Source of the DNA: Prasinococcaceae sp. CCMP 1430
Lineage: Eukaryota > Prasinodermophyta > Palmophyllophyceae > Prasinococcales > Prasinococcaceae
Direction: 5' to 3'
DNA length: 64,000 bases
NCBI GenBank assembly: GCA_013416795.1
Contig: RQSC01000032.1
Span: 719,397 to 783,396 of the forward strand
This document shows, one piece after another, positions 21,398-29,960 of the stretch. Each line of letters opens with the position of its first letter. Within the stretch, counting starts at the first letter, position 1. Made by a program: the position numbers and the translations under genes. Under the pieces are notes generated by a model, which ran no database searches, was not told the origin of the DNA, and saw only the letters and a program-made list of their open reading frames with translations.

Positions 21398-21949
21398 TCA
21401 CGGTGACCTCGAACGCGCATGCTTGTTTTTTTCCCTGTAGGCGACACGTGGCGGTTTCCGGGCCACACGGCGCGCACGCGGCGGGAGCCGCCGGCGGCGC
21501 GGTGCGGGAGCGCACGGCGGCGGCGGCGGCCGGGGCGGGCTCCTCTGCCACCGGCGTCGCGACGCGCGCGGCCTCGGCGCCCGCCTTGCTCGCCTTGCAC
21601 GCCTCCTCGAGCCCCGCCATAGTCTCGTCGAGGACGGACTCCTCTCCGTCGGCGTAGAGCACCTTCTCGAGCGCGGCCACCAGCGGCGTGCCAGCCACGC
21701 ACTCGGCCTGGGCGATGATCTCGACGTCGCGCAGCTTGGCGTAGTAAAAGTCGCGCTCCTTCTCGAGCATGTCGGCCTGCATCTTGAGCTCGGCCATGTG
21801 CTCCTGCAGGGCCTGCAGCTCCTTCGCCTGCGAGGCGCTGGGCGCGGACGCCCGCGAGGCGGCCGCGGGGGCGGCGGCGAGCGGCGCCACGTGCGGCACT
21901 GGGCGATGCGCTCCGCACGGCGGTCGCGGCAGTGCCCACGAGCCCCGCT
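21398..21949 (-). CDS. EB1 C-terminal domain without calponin-homology exon (5'-truncated)
   Basis: On the minus strand the frame reads SQAKELQALQEHMAELKMQA, then DMLEKERDFYYAKLRDVEII (about 21709-21843). This is the coiled-coil and four-helix EB1 motif of microtubule plus-end-tracking proteins. Upstream is a basic Pro/Ala linker that ends at a strong acceptor, TTTCTGTCACCGCAG (21950-21964), so a preceding exon is expected. No in-frame ATG exists, and the microtubule-binding CH domain is absent on this strand up to 25 kb, because the DedA gene starts 12 bp away on the other strand. The 3' end is unresolved: the frame stays open into the kanadaptin 5' end (stop at 21210), or splices to a stop at 21398. 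It may be a remnant of an EB1 gene or a rearranged locus. Confidence 0.55.
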   Translation of the reverse strand, partial: SGARGHCRDRRAERIAQCRTWRRSPPPPRPPRGRPRPAPRRRRSCRPCRSTWPSSRCRPTCSRRSATFTTPSCATSRSSPRPSAWLARRWWPRSRRCSTPTERSPSSTRLWRGSRRRARRARRAPRPRASRRRWQRSPPRPPPPPCAPAPRRRRLPPRARRVARKPPRVAYREKNKHARSRSP

Positions 21950-21961
21950 GCGGTGACAGAA

Positions 21962-22728
21962 ATGTGCGCGAATATGGCAGACGTGTTGGCCACCGCTCCT
22001 CCGGCCGCCTACTTTGCCTACTTCCTGGGCGCAGGCATCGGGCTGCCGGTGCGTCATGTGTGCTCGCCCATGCGTCGCGTACCCGCGCTTCGAGTGCCGC
22101 GCGCCTTGCCCTTGCCAGCCAGGCACTGACGCTTTTGCGCACACAAATGCAGTTCTCTGAAGACGCAATGGTGGCATTCGTTGGCGCCCTGCTTTCGCGT
22201 GCGTGGCTCGGAACAGCGCCACTCGCGCAGCCAGCGGCACAGCTGCTCGCAGTGGTCTACGTGGGCGTGGTGTTGAGCGACGTGCTCACGTACGTCATCG
22301 GCGCCGCGCTCGGAAGGGGCCTCGCCCCCGGTATGCGCAGGCTTTTGCTTCCTGAGGGCTCGCAGGCCACCGAGCGCGCGCTTGCGACTGTGCGCTCCTT
22401 CGGCGTGGCCGTGGGCGCCGTGCAACGCTTCTGCGTCGGGCTACGCGGGCCGGTGTGCCTCGCCGCAGGCTTCACCGGCATGCCGCTCAGCAAGTTCGCC
22501 CTGGGTGCAGCCATCGGCGCGTCAATTACCGTGCCGCTGCAGCTTGCCGCGGGCTACTTGCTCCGCGACTCGCCCAACCCATACGTCGCGATGCTCGCGA
22601 TAGTTGCACTGCCAAACGCGGTGGGGCACCTGCTCGCGCCGGCCGCTGCTGCTGCGGGAGTGCTGTATGCGGCCACGCAACGCATCGTTCGGAAGGACAA
22701 GGGCAAGGAGATTGTGCGCGGCAACTAA
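21962..22728 (+). CDS. DedA/VTT-domain (SNARE-associated Golgi family) membrane protein
   Basis: Exons 21962..22048 and 22153..22728, phase 0, intron 104 bp (GTGCGT..AATGCAG); 220 residues. The N-terminus reads MCANMADVLATAPPAAYFAY. The family hallmark FLGAGIGLP continues across the junction into FSEDAMVAFVGALLSR; then come VVLSDVLTYVIGAALGRG and the re-entrant-loop motif VQRFCVGLRGPVCLAAGFTG, with the conserved Arg and Gly. Two further membrane segments follow, and a short basic tail. DedA/VTT proteins are lipid scramblases or flippases and proton-dependent transporters in bacteria and organelles. The small size and lack of a long N-terminus resemble the bacterial type. The first exon lies 12 bp from the EB1 fragment on the opposite strand. 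Confidence 0.85.
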
Positions 22729-22869
22729 GCGAGCGGATGCGACGGCGGCGTGGCAGCGGTGCAGCGCGGCGCGGGCCGTGCGTCTAATAATCAAAGCAAA
22801 ATCATCACCTCGCTCGAGCGAGTGCTCACGCCGGTGCACGCGCGCCTGTGCGCGCGAGTGCTGCACTGA

Positions 22870-23199
22870 TCACAGGACCTCCTCACCATCGGCGAGCGCG
22901 GTGTACCCCAACCCGCTCGTCTGGCCACTGCCTGCAAGACACCGCAGCCACACGTTCAGTCCGAGCTGTGTGATACCAAGCACCACACCGCTCGCATTGG
23001 GCACGAGGATGTTCACGTCGTGGACCACGAGTGCATATGCTAGCCAGATGATTGCATTCACCGCGCTGTGGCGCTGCGTCCCCGCCCGGCCGGCCGGCTG
23101 CCACGCCGCCACCTCAGCAGCGATGTATCGGTCGATCGAGTTGTCGGCTTTGACAGTATGAAAATCGCAGAGAAAAATGTGTCGCCCGTGGCTCCTCAT
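22870..23199 (-). pseudogene. 3' remnant of a SWEET (MtN3/saliva) sugar transporter
   Basis: The C-terminal part reads HSAVNAIIWLAYALVVHDVN, then ILVPNASGVVLGITQLGLNV. This is the closing pair of helices of a SWEET triple-helix bundle, followed by a short cytosolic tail ending ADGEEVL. A possible acceptor, GGGGACGCAG, lies at 23074-23083, immediately before RHSAVNA. Only two of the expected six or seven membrane segments are present. Upstream sequence is non-homologous and the recombinase gene begins on the opposite strand at 23220. An in-frame ATG at 23199 would give a 109-residue peptide, probably not functional. SWEETs move sugars down gradients. The remnant is seen; its truncation by insertion or rearrangement is inferred. 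Confidence 0.6.
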
Positions 23200-23219
23200 A
23201 TAATCGATGTGAGATTCGG

Positions 23220-25089
23220 ATGCGGATGCGAACGACTCGTGCAGCGGCCCGCGGCGGAGGGGGGCGACGCCGCATTCGAACGACTGTTGGACGCCGCCGC
23301 GGTGCTGCACGCGCGCGCGGCGCGGCGCGCGTGCCGCGGCGCGAGCCAGCGCCTGCACCCCCGGCGCGTGTGCTCGCCGGCGGCGCCGGAGGCACCGCGG
23401 CCAGCGCTGCTCACGGCGGCGGCGACGGCGGCGACAGCGCAGCGCTCGTGCAGCAGGTGGCAGAGCTGCGTGCTCAGCTCGCGGCGACCGAGCGCCTGCT
23501 GGCGACCTCCGGCGGGAGTGCATCGGGCACTGCCGGCGAGATCGCGGCGCTGCCCGCAGCCTCCGCGGAGTACGCGTCAGGGCGCTCGACTCCTTCCCAG
23601 GAGAGCGAGCCAGCGGCACTGAAGCGTCGAAGCGGCTACTCGGCTGGATTCGCTGCGTCGCGCGTGACTCGAAAGGCCCAGCGCGGTGGCGGAGGCTACC
23701 GCCTCCGGCTCACCGAGGCTCCTACTGCGCTCCGCGAAGGGCTTGCGGACTTCGAACGATTTCTGACGCAAAAGTTTTTTGGTCAGCAGCAGAAGCCCAT
23801 TCGTGCGGTCACCGCTGCCAAGTACGCCGACCACATGGTGCGTAGCCGCGGATGCGGTCGCAACGTGGCGCGTCGTGAAGATGCGCGAGCTTGTGAGTCC
23901 TGCGGGTAGAGGTTGGCATGCTGACGAGCAGGGCGTTGTCCCATCGCGCGAACGCCTCAGCGTGGCCTGCTCGGTTGGCTGAATCGAGAGCGCGGCGTGC
24001 CGCTCCAAGAGCTCTGCTTCCGCACCGCGTTCCCGTCGGTTGAGCGAGACGGCGTGCGCTTGGCATTCGACCACGTCGAGTGGCTCAAGCGCGAGCGCGG
24101 CATTGCTGCGAGTTCCGAGGTGAATGTGCTGGCGGCCTATATCGCGGCCGCAAAGTTCACCTACCATGCGCAAAGCAGCGTGCGGCCAGGTCAGAGCGAG
24201 AAGGCGTATTCCGACCTGCCGGTCGTGAGCGAACTGCGAGGTATGCACCGTGATGCCACCAGCCGGGCGAGGGTGGCCGCGCCAGTGAGCGTCGAGGAGT
24301 CGAAGTGGATTGACTGGCCCGTATACCTGCAGCTGGTGAAGGCCCTCGAGGTGGACGCGCTCGAGGCGAAGAGGACCAACGGTAAGCCCCGCACACCAAG
24401 GGAGGCGGCATCGGCGATGCAGACATACCTTCTGTTCGCGATCTTAGCGTCCGTTCCCGACCGGCAGCGAACGCTACGCGAGCTGCAGCTCGGCCGCACG
24501 CTCTTCAAAGACGAGGGAGGCTACGTCATCAGGCATGGCCCTGACGACTACAAGACGGGTGAGTCGCGTGGGTGCGCGCGCGCGCGCGCCAATGTGGCCA
24601 AAGCCGCCGTGCTGACGCGGTGGTATCGCGCTCATCGCCCTCGCACGCTCGCGAGCATTATTAGGAGGCGAATACGGCCAAAGACCTCCCCTGCACCTTA
24701 CCGCCTACCTTACGCCCTTCCTGGATACCTGGCTGAGCACTCACAGGGCTGCCTTCGGGCCCAAGCACGAATTCGTTTTCACAGCCTCCAATGGGCTGCC
24801 TCTGTCAGAGCAGGGCGTCTACCGGCGCTTCACCATGGCCTCCTATGCGTTCACTGGGCAGCGCCTCAATCCGCACCTTCTCCGGCACAGCATCGTCTCT
24901 CACCTGAAGCGTTCTTCAACTTCCGAGCAGGAACTTGAAAGCCTCGCGCTTTACATGGGCCATTCAGTGCAAATGCAACGATCGAGCTACGACCGGCGCA
25001 GCGTCGGTGAGAAAGTCAAACCTGCGGTCAGCCTGCTCGAGACGCTAAACGCGAGTGCGCTGGCCGCGGCGCCTGCTATCGACGGCTGA
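23220..25089 (+). CDS. intron-containing tyrosine recombinase/integrase
   Basis: Three exons, 23220..23837, 23961..24558 and 24665..25089 (phases 0 and 1; introns 123 and 106 bp), giving 546 residues. The first ~70 residues are Arg/Ala/Gly-rich, then a short coiled coil (LVQQVAELRAQLAATERLLA). A SAM-like DNA-binding region starts near YRLRLTEAPTALREGLADFE and continues over the first junction as KYADHMRGLLGWLNRERGVP. The catalytic domain has an Arg cluster (DRQRTLRELQLG, R374-R379), DDYKTGGEYGQRPPL across the second junction, NPHLLRHSIVSHL (H476, R479, H480), MGHS (H505) and SSYDRR (nucleophile Y514, nine residues after H505 as in Xer enzymes). All catalytic positions are present, so it is probably active. 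It could belong to a Crypton-like or viral-derived mobile element; no terminal repeats were found by eye. Confidence 0.85.
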
Positions 25090-25250
25090 GCGGGGGCGGC
25101 GAGGGCAGCCCGCGAGCGGAAAGGGCCTGGCATGCGGCCAGCACCTCCCTACCGCTGCGCCATTTGAGTGTATTGTATCATGTTTGTCACAGATTAGCGT
25201 CGAGCGCGGTGCTGTGCGGCCCGATCCGGTGCCGAGCGGTGCTCACCGCG

Positions 25251-26273
25251 CTAGCGCGGGCGCGCCCCCATGCGCGCGAGCGCGACGCACGTCGATGCGG
25301 CGAGCGAGCCGAGCACGAGCGGAAGACAGCGGCGCTGCGCGAGTCGCTTGGTGCGGCGGTCGCTGCTCGCTGCCTTCTCAAGCGCCGCTCGCAGGCCACG
25401 CACGCCTGCTCGAAAGTTTTCGTCGTGCGGAAGCCCGTCGTCGCACTCAGGGGCACCAATGAACGAGTGTGCAAAGTCAACGACCTTGAGCTGCGGCCGG
25501 CGACCGGTTGCCGCCGCCGCTTTCGCGTCGCCCTCGTACAGGATTAAAGCACTTGCGCTGTTGATTCGGCAGCTGGAGCCCTCGTGGATCGTCCACGCCT
25601 CGAGACGATCCAACGCCTCGGTCAGTCCCGACGCCATGAGCTCCGGCAGCACAAGCCTGCCGCTGTCGTCGCACCTCATGAATGCCGCCAGCGCTGCCAC
25701 GACGCCATTGATGCCGCCACCGCCCGCTTTTTGTCCCCACTCCTTTCCCAGCCGCTCCACCACAACACTGCCAGTACCCGCGGCGTCGCCCTTGCGTCGC
25801 CTGCGGGTGCGCATCGCGCCGCAGAGTCGGAAGCCGACCACGTGAGACTGGTGCTTCGCGTCCTTGCTGGCGCACTTCTGACGCCAGTCTGGCCGTGCGC
25901 TCTCGTACCACGAGCGCCTCCCGAGCTTTGCATCAATCACGCACGGCGCAACGTATCCTGCGGTGAGGTCCTCAAGCACTAGAAAAGCGCCATCGTCCCC
26001 CTGGGCGCCGTCCTCTGCTGCGCCCGCACCCCCATCCTTGCCCTGCGCCGCAGGTCCGACGACCCCGTGGCAGCGCGGCAGCAGAGCGCGCTCGCCGCCC
26101 GCGAAGTCGCTGCCGCGGAAGTGCGCGTAGAACGCCTCCTCGCGCAGCCCGCGCCCGCGGGACTGAAAGCGCTTGTACAGCAACCCCGCGCCATCGGTGA
26201 ACACCGAGTCAGCGTGGCCAGCCACCTGAAACGCGTGCAGCGCCAGCGGTGGCGCGCAGCCGTCGGCCGGCAT
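25251..26273 (-). CDS. inositol polyphosphate kinase (IPMK/IP6K family)
   Basis: A single exon; the chosen start MPADGCAPPLALHAFQVAGH places the family's N-terminal hydrophobic-QVAGH motif at residues 11-20; product 340 residues. An in-frame ATG at 26357 would add 28 residues. The catalytic signature PxxxDxKxG is present as PCVIDAKLG, followed by RRSWYESARPDWRQKCASKD. The C-terminal part has INSASALILYEGD (SSLL-like) and LKVVDFAHSF, the metal-binding DFAH. GAGAAEDGAQGDDG is a low-complexity insert. The family phosphorylates inositol tris- to hexakisphosphate; whether this is IPMK or an IP6K cannot be decided from motifs. It acts in nucleus and cytoplasm. It is head-to-head with fumarylacetoacetase. 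Confidence 0.87.
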   Translation of the reverse strand: MPADGCAPPLALHAFQVAGHADSVFTDGAGLLYKRFQSRGRGLREEAFYAHFRGSDFAGGERALLPRCHGVVGPAAQGKDGGAGAAEDGAQGDDGAFLVLEDLTAGYVAPCVIDAKLGRRSWYESARPDWRQKCASKDAKHQSHVVGFRLCGAMRTRRRRKGDAAGTGSVVVERLGKEWGQKAGGGGINGVVAALAAFMRCDDSGRLVLPELMASGLTEALDRLEAWTIHEGSSCRINSASALILYEGDAKAAAATGRRPQLKVVDFAHSFIGAPECDDGLPHDENFRAGVRGLRAALEKAASSDRRTKRLAQRRCLPLVLGSLAASTCVALARMGARPR

Positions 26274-26954
26274 GTTCGCGCGCCCCGCGACCGCCCTCGG
26301 CGCGCCGCGCGACCGCGGCTGGACGAGGCGATTCGCGGTGTGAGGCTTTCGGCGCATGACATTCCCGCAGATTGCGAGCACCTCGGGGGGCGCGCGCGCG
26401 TCATGAGCGCGCGCGCGAGCACGCGCGCTTCCCGCCCAGCGACCGCCCTCGGCGCGCCGCCCGCGGCGCGCACGCGCGCGAGAAAGAGCGCGCGCGCACA
26501 AAGCTGGGCAAAAGTGAGGACAGAGGCGTGCCGCCGGCAAATCCCTCCCCCCCACCTCTCCCCCCCTCGCCCCCTCGCCCCCTCTTCTCAGCCCCGCCTC
26601 GCGCGACCTCCCGCGCGCGCTTCGCGCAGTGGCACACGCCCCCCACGAGCGCGCGCGCGCGCCCGGGCTGCCCACCGCGACCCGCGCGAGCTGCAACAGC
26701 CGGCTCGACAGGACACCTTCACATCAAGGCACATGAGTTGTACCCACGGGCGATCCCAATGCGATCTCGCATTGGAGTGCTCCGTTTCGATCGCACACGC
26801 CACACGCACACGCGCTGCGCGCGGACGCTGCAGCGCCCAAGCACCGTTTTTTTTCCTTGGCGCGGCGATGTGCGCTGCCGCCTGCCGCCTGCCTCCTGCC
26901 GCGCGCCAGACAGCACGCGCGAGGGGGAGGGGAGGGGGCGGGGAGCGGGGCGCG
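26274..26954. promoter_or_regulatory. divergent promoter segment IPK / FAH with inverted CCAAT palindrome
   Basis: A 681-bp segment. Its middle contains the perfect inverted repeat CCAATGCGATCTCGCATTGG (26756-26775): 9-base arms around a 2-base centre, presenting CCAAT outward on both strands. C/T-rich (26531-26595) and CG-rich tracts flank it. No TATA box is visible. Confidence 0.6.
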
Positions 26955-28532
26955 ATGGAGGCATCTGAGGACCTATGGTCGGCGGGCGGCGCGGCGGCGG
27001 CCGCGGCCGCGGGCTTCGGGGCGGCTAACGTGCCGTTCGGCGTCGCGCGACGGAGGGGCGGCGGCGGCGGCGCGTTCTGCGCGACGAGGTTCGGCGAAGT
27101 CGTGGTGGACCTCACAGCGCTCGAGCGCGCCGGGTTGTTCTCCTCTTTCCAGCACTTGGGAGGGCGTGACGCGAAGGACGGGGTGTTCAGGGAGAGGGCG
27201 GGCCTCACACACTTCATGGCACGCGGGCGGCCCGCGTGGCGCGAGGCGCGCGCGGCTCTGCAGCGGCTGTTCGCGACGTCCGAGTCGGTGCTGCGAGACA
27301 ACGCGGCGCTGCGCGCCAAGGCGCTCGTTCACCACGCAGACGTGGACATGTTGCTCCCAACCGGCGAAACAGGCCCTCGTGGCTACACTGACTTCTACAG
27401 CTCGCGCCACCACGCCGAAAACGTCGGCGAGATGTTCCGCGGCGCGCGCACGCTGCCCGCCGCGTGGTTGAGCATCCCGATTGCGTACCACGGCCGGGCG
27501 AGCAGCGTCGTGCCCACCGGCACGCCAGTGCGCAGGCCGTGTGGGCAGATCCTCCCGAAGGGCGAAAAGAAACCGATTTACTCACCATGCCGCGTGCTGG
27601 ACTTCGAGCTCGAGATGGCCGCGGTACGTTTGGCGCCCAGGTCCCTGCTCGCCGTCGCCAGTGCCGCCTGATCGGCTCTGAGGCACCTCCGTGCGCTGAC
27701 GTGGTGTCGCCTGTCGCTTCGCGCCGGTGCTTCCCCCGCGACCGTCCTTACAGGTGGTCGGCCCCGGCACCGAGCTCGGCTCCGCCGTGGGAGCTCGCGA
27801 CGCAAGTGCGCACATCTTCGGCCTGAGCCTCATGAATGACTGGAGCGCGCGTGACATCCAGAAGTTCGAGTACGTGCCGCTGGGTCCCTTCGGTAGCAAG
27901 AATTTCGCTACTACGCTCGGCCCTTGGGTCGTCACACTAGAGGCGCTCGAACCCTTCGCGTGCGCCGCCGAGGAACAGTCGCCCGGGCCGCTGCCGTACC
28001 TCGATGAAGGCGACGCTCGCAGGACTTTCGACATCGATCTCGGCGTGAATATCAACGGGCATAGGTGCGTACCGTATGGCGTTCAATCGCTTGCGCGTGC
28101 GTTCCGCCGCGTGCGCGTGAGGGAAACGCACGAGTCCGCGCTTTTGCGCTGCGCTGACTTTCTCCGCGGCACACGTCGTGCCACTCCAGCGCGTGCAAGA
28201 GCAACTACAAGCACTTGTACTGGACGGCCGAGCAGCAGCTCTCGCACCACACCGTGACTGGATGCAGCCTAGAGACTGGTGACCTCTTCGGCTCGGGGAC
28301 CATCTCGGGCCCCGGCAAGAGGGAGTACGGCTGCATGCTGGAGCTGTCTTGGCAGGGCTCGCGCGAGGTGGCACTGGGCGAGGGTGCGGTTGGTGGCACG
28401 CGGACATTCATCGAGGATGGCGACTCTGTGGTGCTCACGGGCGTGGCGCGCTCTGCAGACGGCACAGCTGCGCCGGTGAGCTTCGGCGAGTGCGAGGGAA
28501 CGGTGCTTCCAGCAACGCCGCTGAAGCTTTGA
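26955..28532 (+). CDS. FAH: fumarylacetoacetase
   Basis: Three exons, 26955..27623, 27754..28064 and 28190..28532 (phases 0 and 2; introns 130 and 125 bp); 440 residues. The N-terminal SH3-like domain ([15 protein letters not shown]) precedes the catalytic domain. The latter has [18 protein letters not shown] (metal-ligand region), [33 protein letters not shown], then [40 protein letters not shown], and [20 protein letters not shown]. The residues for Ca/Mg and the catalytic His-Glu region are in place. It hydrolyses 4-fumarylacetoacetate to fumarate and acetoacetate, the last step of tyrosine degradation. A poly-Ala insert (residues about 13-21) is the only oddity. Confidence 0.96.
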
Positions 28533-28747
28533 GGAGAACAGGCGGGGGCGCGGCGCTGCCCCACCTGTATCCAGTTAATTAAATTGATCGCCATTGTTTC
28601 GAACGCTGTGGCGCTTCTTCGCCCCTATACTCTGTCGCGGCGCGGCAGCGCTTTAAAGCTGCAGGCCTCGGGTAGCATACTTGCGGGGATTGGGCCTCTG
28701 CGCGCGGTCGAGCCTTGCCCGCGCTTCGCGCTCTCCGCGCCAACGGC
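28533..28747. terminator. convergent 3' region, FAH / hypothetical protein
   Basis: 215 bp between converging stop codons. An A/T-rich dip at 28571-28635 (CAGTTAATTAAATTGATCGC, then TTTCGAACGCTG) marks the probable cleavage region. No gene is seen. Confidence 0.5.
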
Positions 28748-29392
28748 TCAGATGATACACGGCCGCGAGGTGGCCGCGAGTGTCGACAAGAACTCCATCT
28801 CAGCTATAGGCTCCATGCCCAAGGCGCGCACCTCTGCCGCGTACGCCGCATACTCCTCGCGAGCTTCGCTAGAGGCACCTATGGTCACATCGCCGCCCGA
28901 CGGTGGCGCGAGCGGGCGCGATGGAGTCGCCGGCGCTGGCATCGAGTGGAACTTGAGCCCGCAAGGGCCGGCTTGCGTGGGTGCGCGAGCAGCAGCCGCG
29001 CCGGCACAAACGACGGCAGCGGGAGGAGCCGCCGATGTTAAGGTGGCGCCTGCAGCTCGGCCGAAAGTGTCGTCGTCGCCACCATCGAGCGGTTCGTCAT
29101 CGATCTCAGCAAAGTGCGCGCGCTTCGAAGCGACGAAGGCGTCTGACGGCGCGACTACGGCGCTACGAGGTGTGATACGCCGTCGTTTGTGACCATCGGC
29201 AGGCCCCTGGCGCCCATCCCGCAAGCCTGCCCGCTCAGACCCGGCCAGCACCGACGCCTGCGCGGCCGGCGCCATTGTTCGCCGCGGGCGTTGCCGCTTC
29301 TGCCCCCCCTGACGCCTGCGCCTCGCGTACGTCGCCCCGCTGAACACGTCCGCTGCCGCCGCCGTTGCCGCCGCCGCGCCGCCGCGCCCCAT
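28748..29392 (-). CDS. hypothetical nuclear-type protein
   Basis: Not recognised. An uninterrupted frame of 214 residues from ATG 29392. The N-terminal half is basic, with two likely nuclear localisation signals, RRRRQGGQKRQRPRR and HKRRR. The middle is acidic (EIDDEPLDGGDDDTFG). The last 50 residues are ordered-looking: SEAREEYAAYAAEVRALGME, then PIAEMEFLSTLAATSRPCII. Codon composition and the non-repetitive C-terminus argue for a real gene. It is convergent with FAH and divergent from the coiled-coil gene. A nuclear adaptor or regulatory subunit is possible, but no function can be assigned. Confidence 0.55.
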   Translation of the reverse strand: MGRGGAAAATAAAADVFSGATYARRRRQGGQKRQRPRRTMAPAAQASVLAGSERAGLRDGRQGPADGHKRRRITPRSAVVAPSDAFVASKRAHFAEIDDEPLDGGDDDTFGRAAGATLTSAAPPAAVVCAGAAAARAPTQAGPCGLKFHSMPAPATPSRPLAPPSGGDVTIGASSEAREEYAAYAAEVRALGMEPIAEMEFLSTLAATSRPCII

Positions 29393-29960
29393 CGCCGCTG
29401 CCGCTGCCGCGACCGCAGCCACCGCCACCTTCGCGTCCTCTCCCCTCCCCTACGGACCGCGCGGGCCCGACACTCCTCCCCCTCTCACCCCTTGCGCCGG
29501 CAGGCCGCCCTGTGGGCCCGCGCGCGCGCGAGCGCGCCCACGCCGAGTTTCGAAAACGTCCGCGTGCGCGCATGTGTTTTGATGGAAAGTGTCGCGTCCG
29601 AACAACGGCCCCTTTCGCCCTCGAGTCTTTTGAGTTCTACTCTCATGATGGCACTTCACTGTCCGTAGATTTCACGGCCGTTTCGAGGGCAAACCCCGAA
29701 CTGTTTTAGGTTGACCGCAGGCCCCATGTGTTGCAACTTGCACACGCGGCGCTGGGAACCCTCCTGAGGCCAAGCGGGTGCGCGCGTCCGCCACAGCGCG
29801 ACCCCCTCGCGGTGCGGCGGGGGCCAGGTAGGCGGGCGGCCGCGCTCAGGGGTGTGCAGGGAGGGGGTTGGTAGGGGTCTGGGAGGTCGCGCTGGAAGAG
29901 GGGGGCGTCGGCGCGCGCACCCGACAGGGAGAGAGAACGAAAGTGGGACAGAGGTCTGCC
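29393..29960. promoter_or_regulatory. divergent intergenic segment with an unusual low-GC block
   Basis: 568 bp between divergent starts. From 29572 to 29709 the composition drops and an open + frame reads FDGKCRVRTTAPFALESFEF, ending ANPELF and a stop. It has no good start of its own, so it is treated as promoter or 5' UTR sequence, not a gene. Confidence 0.45.
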
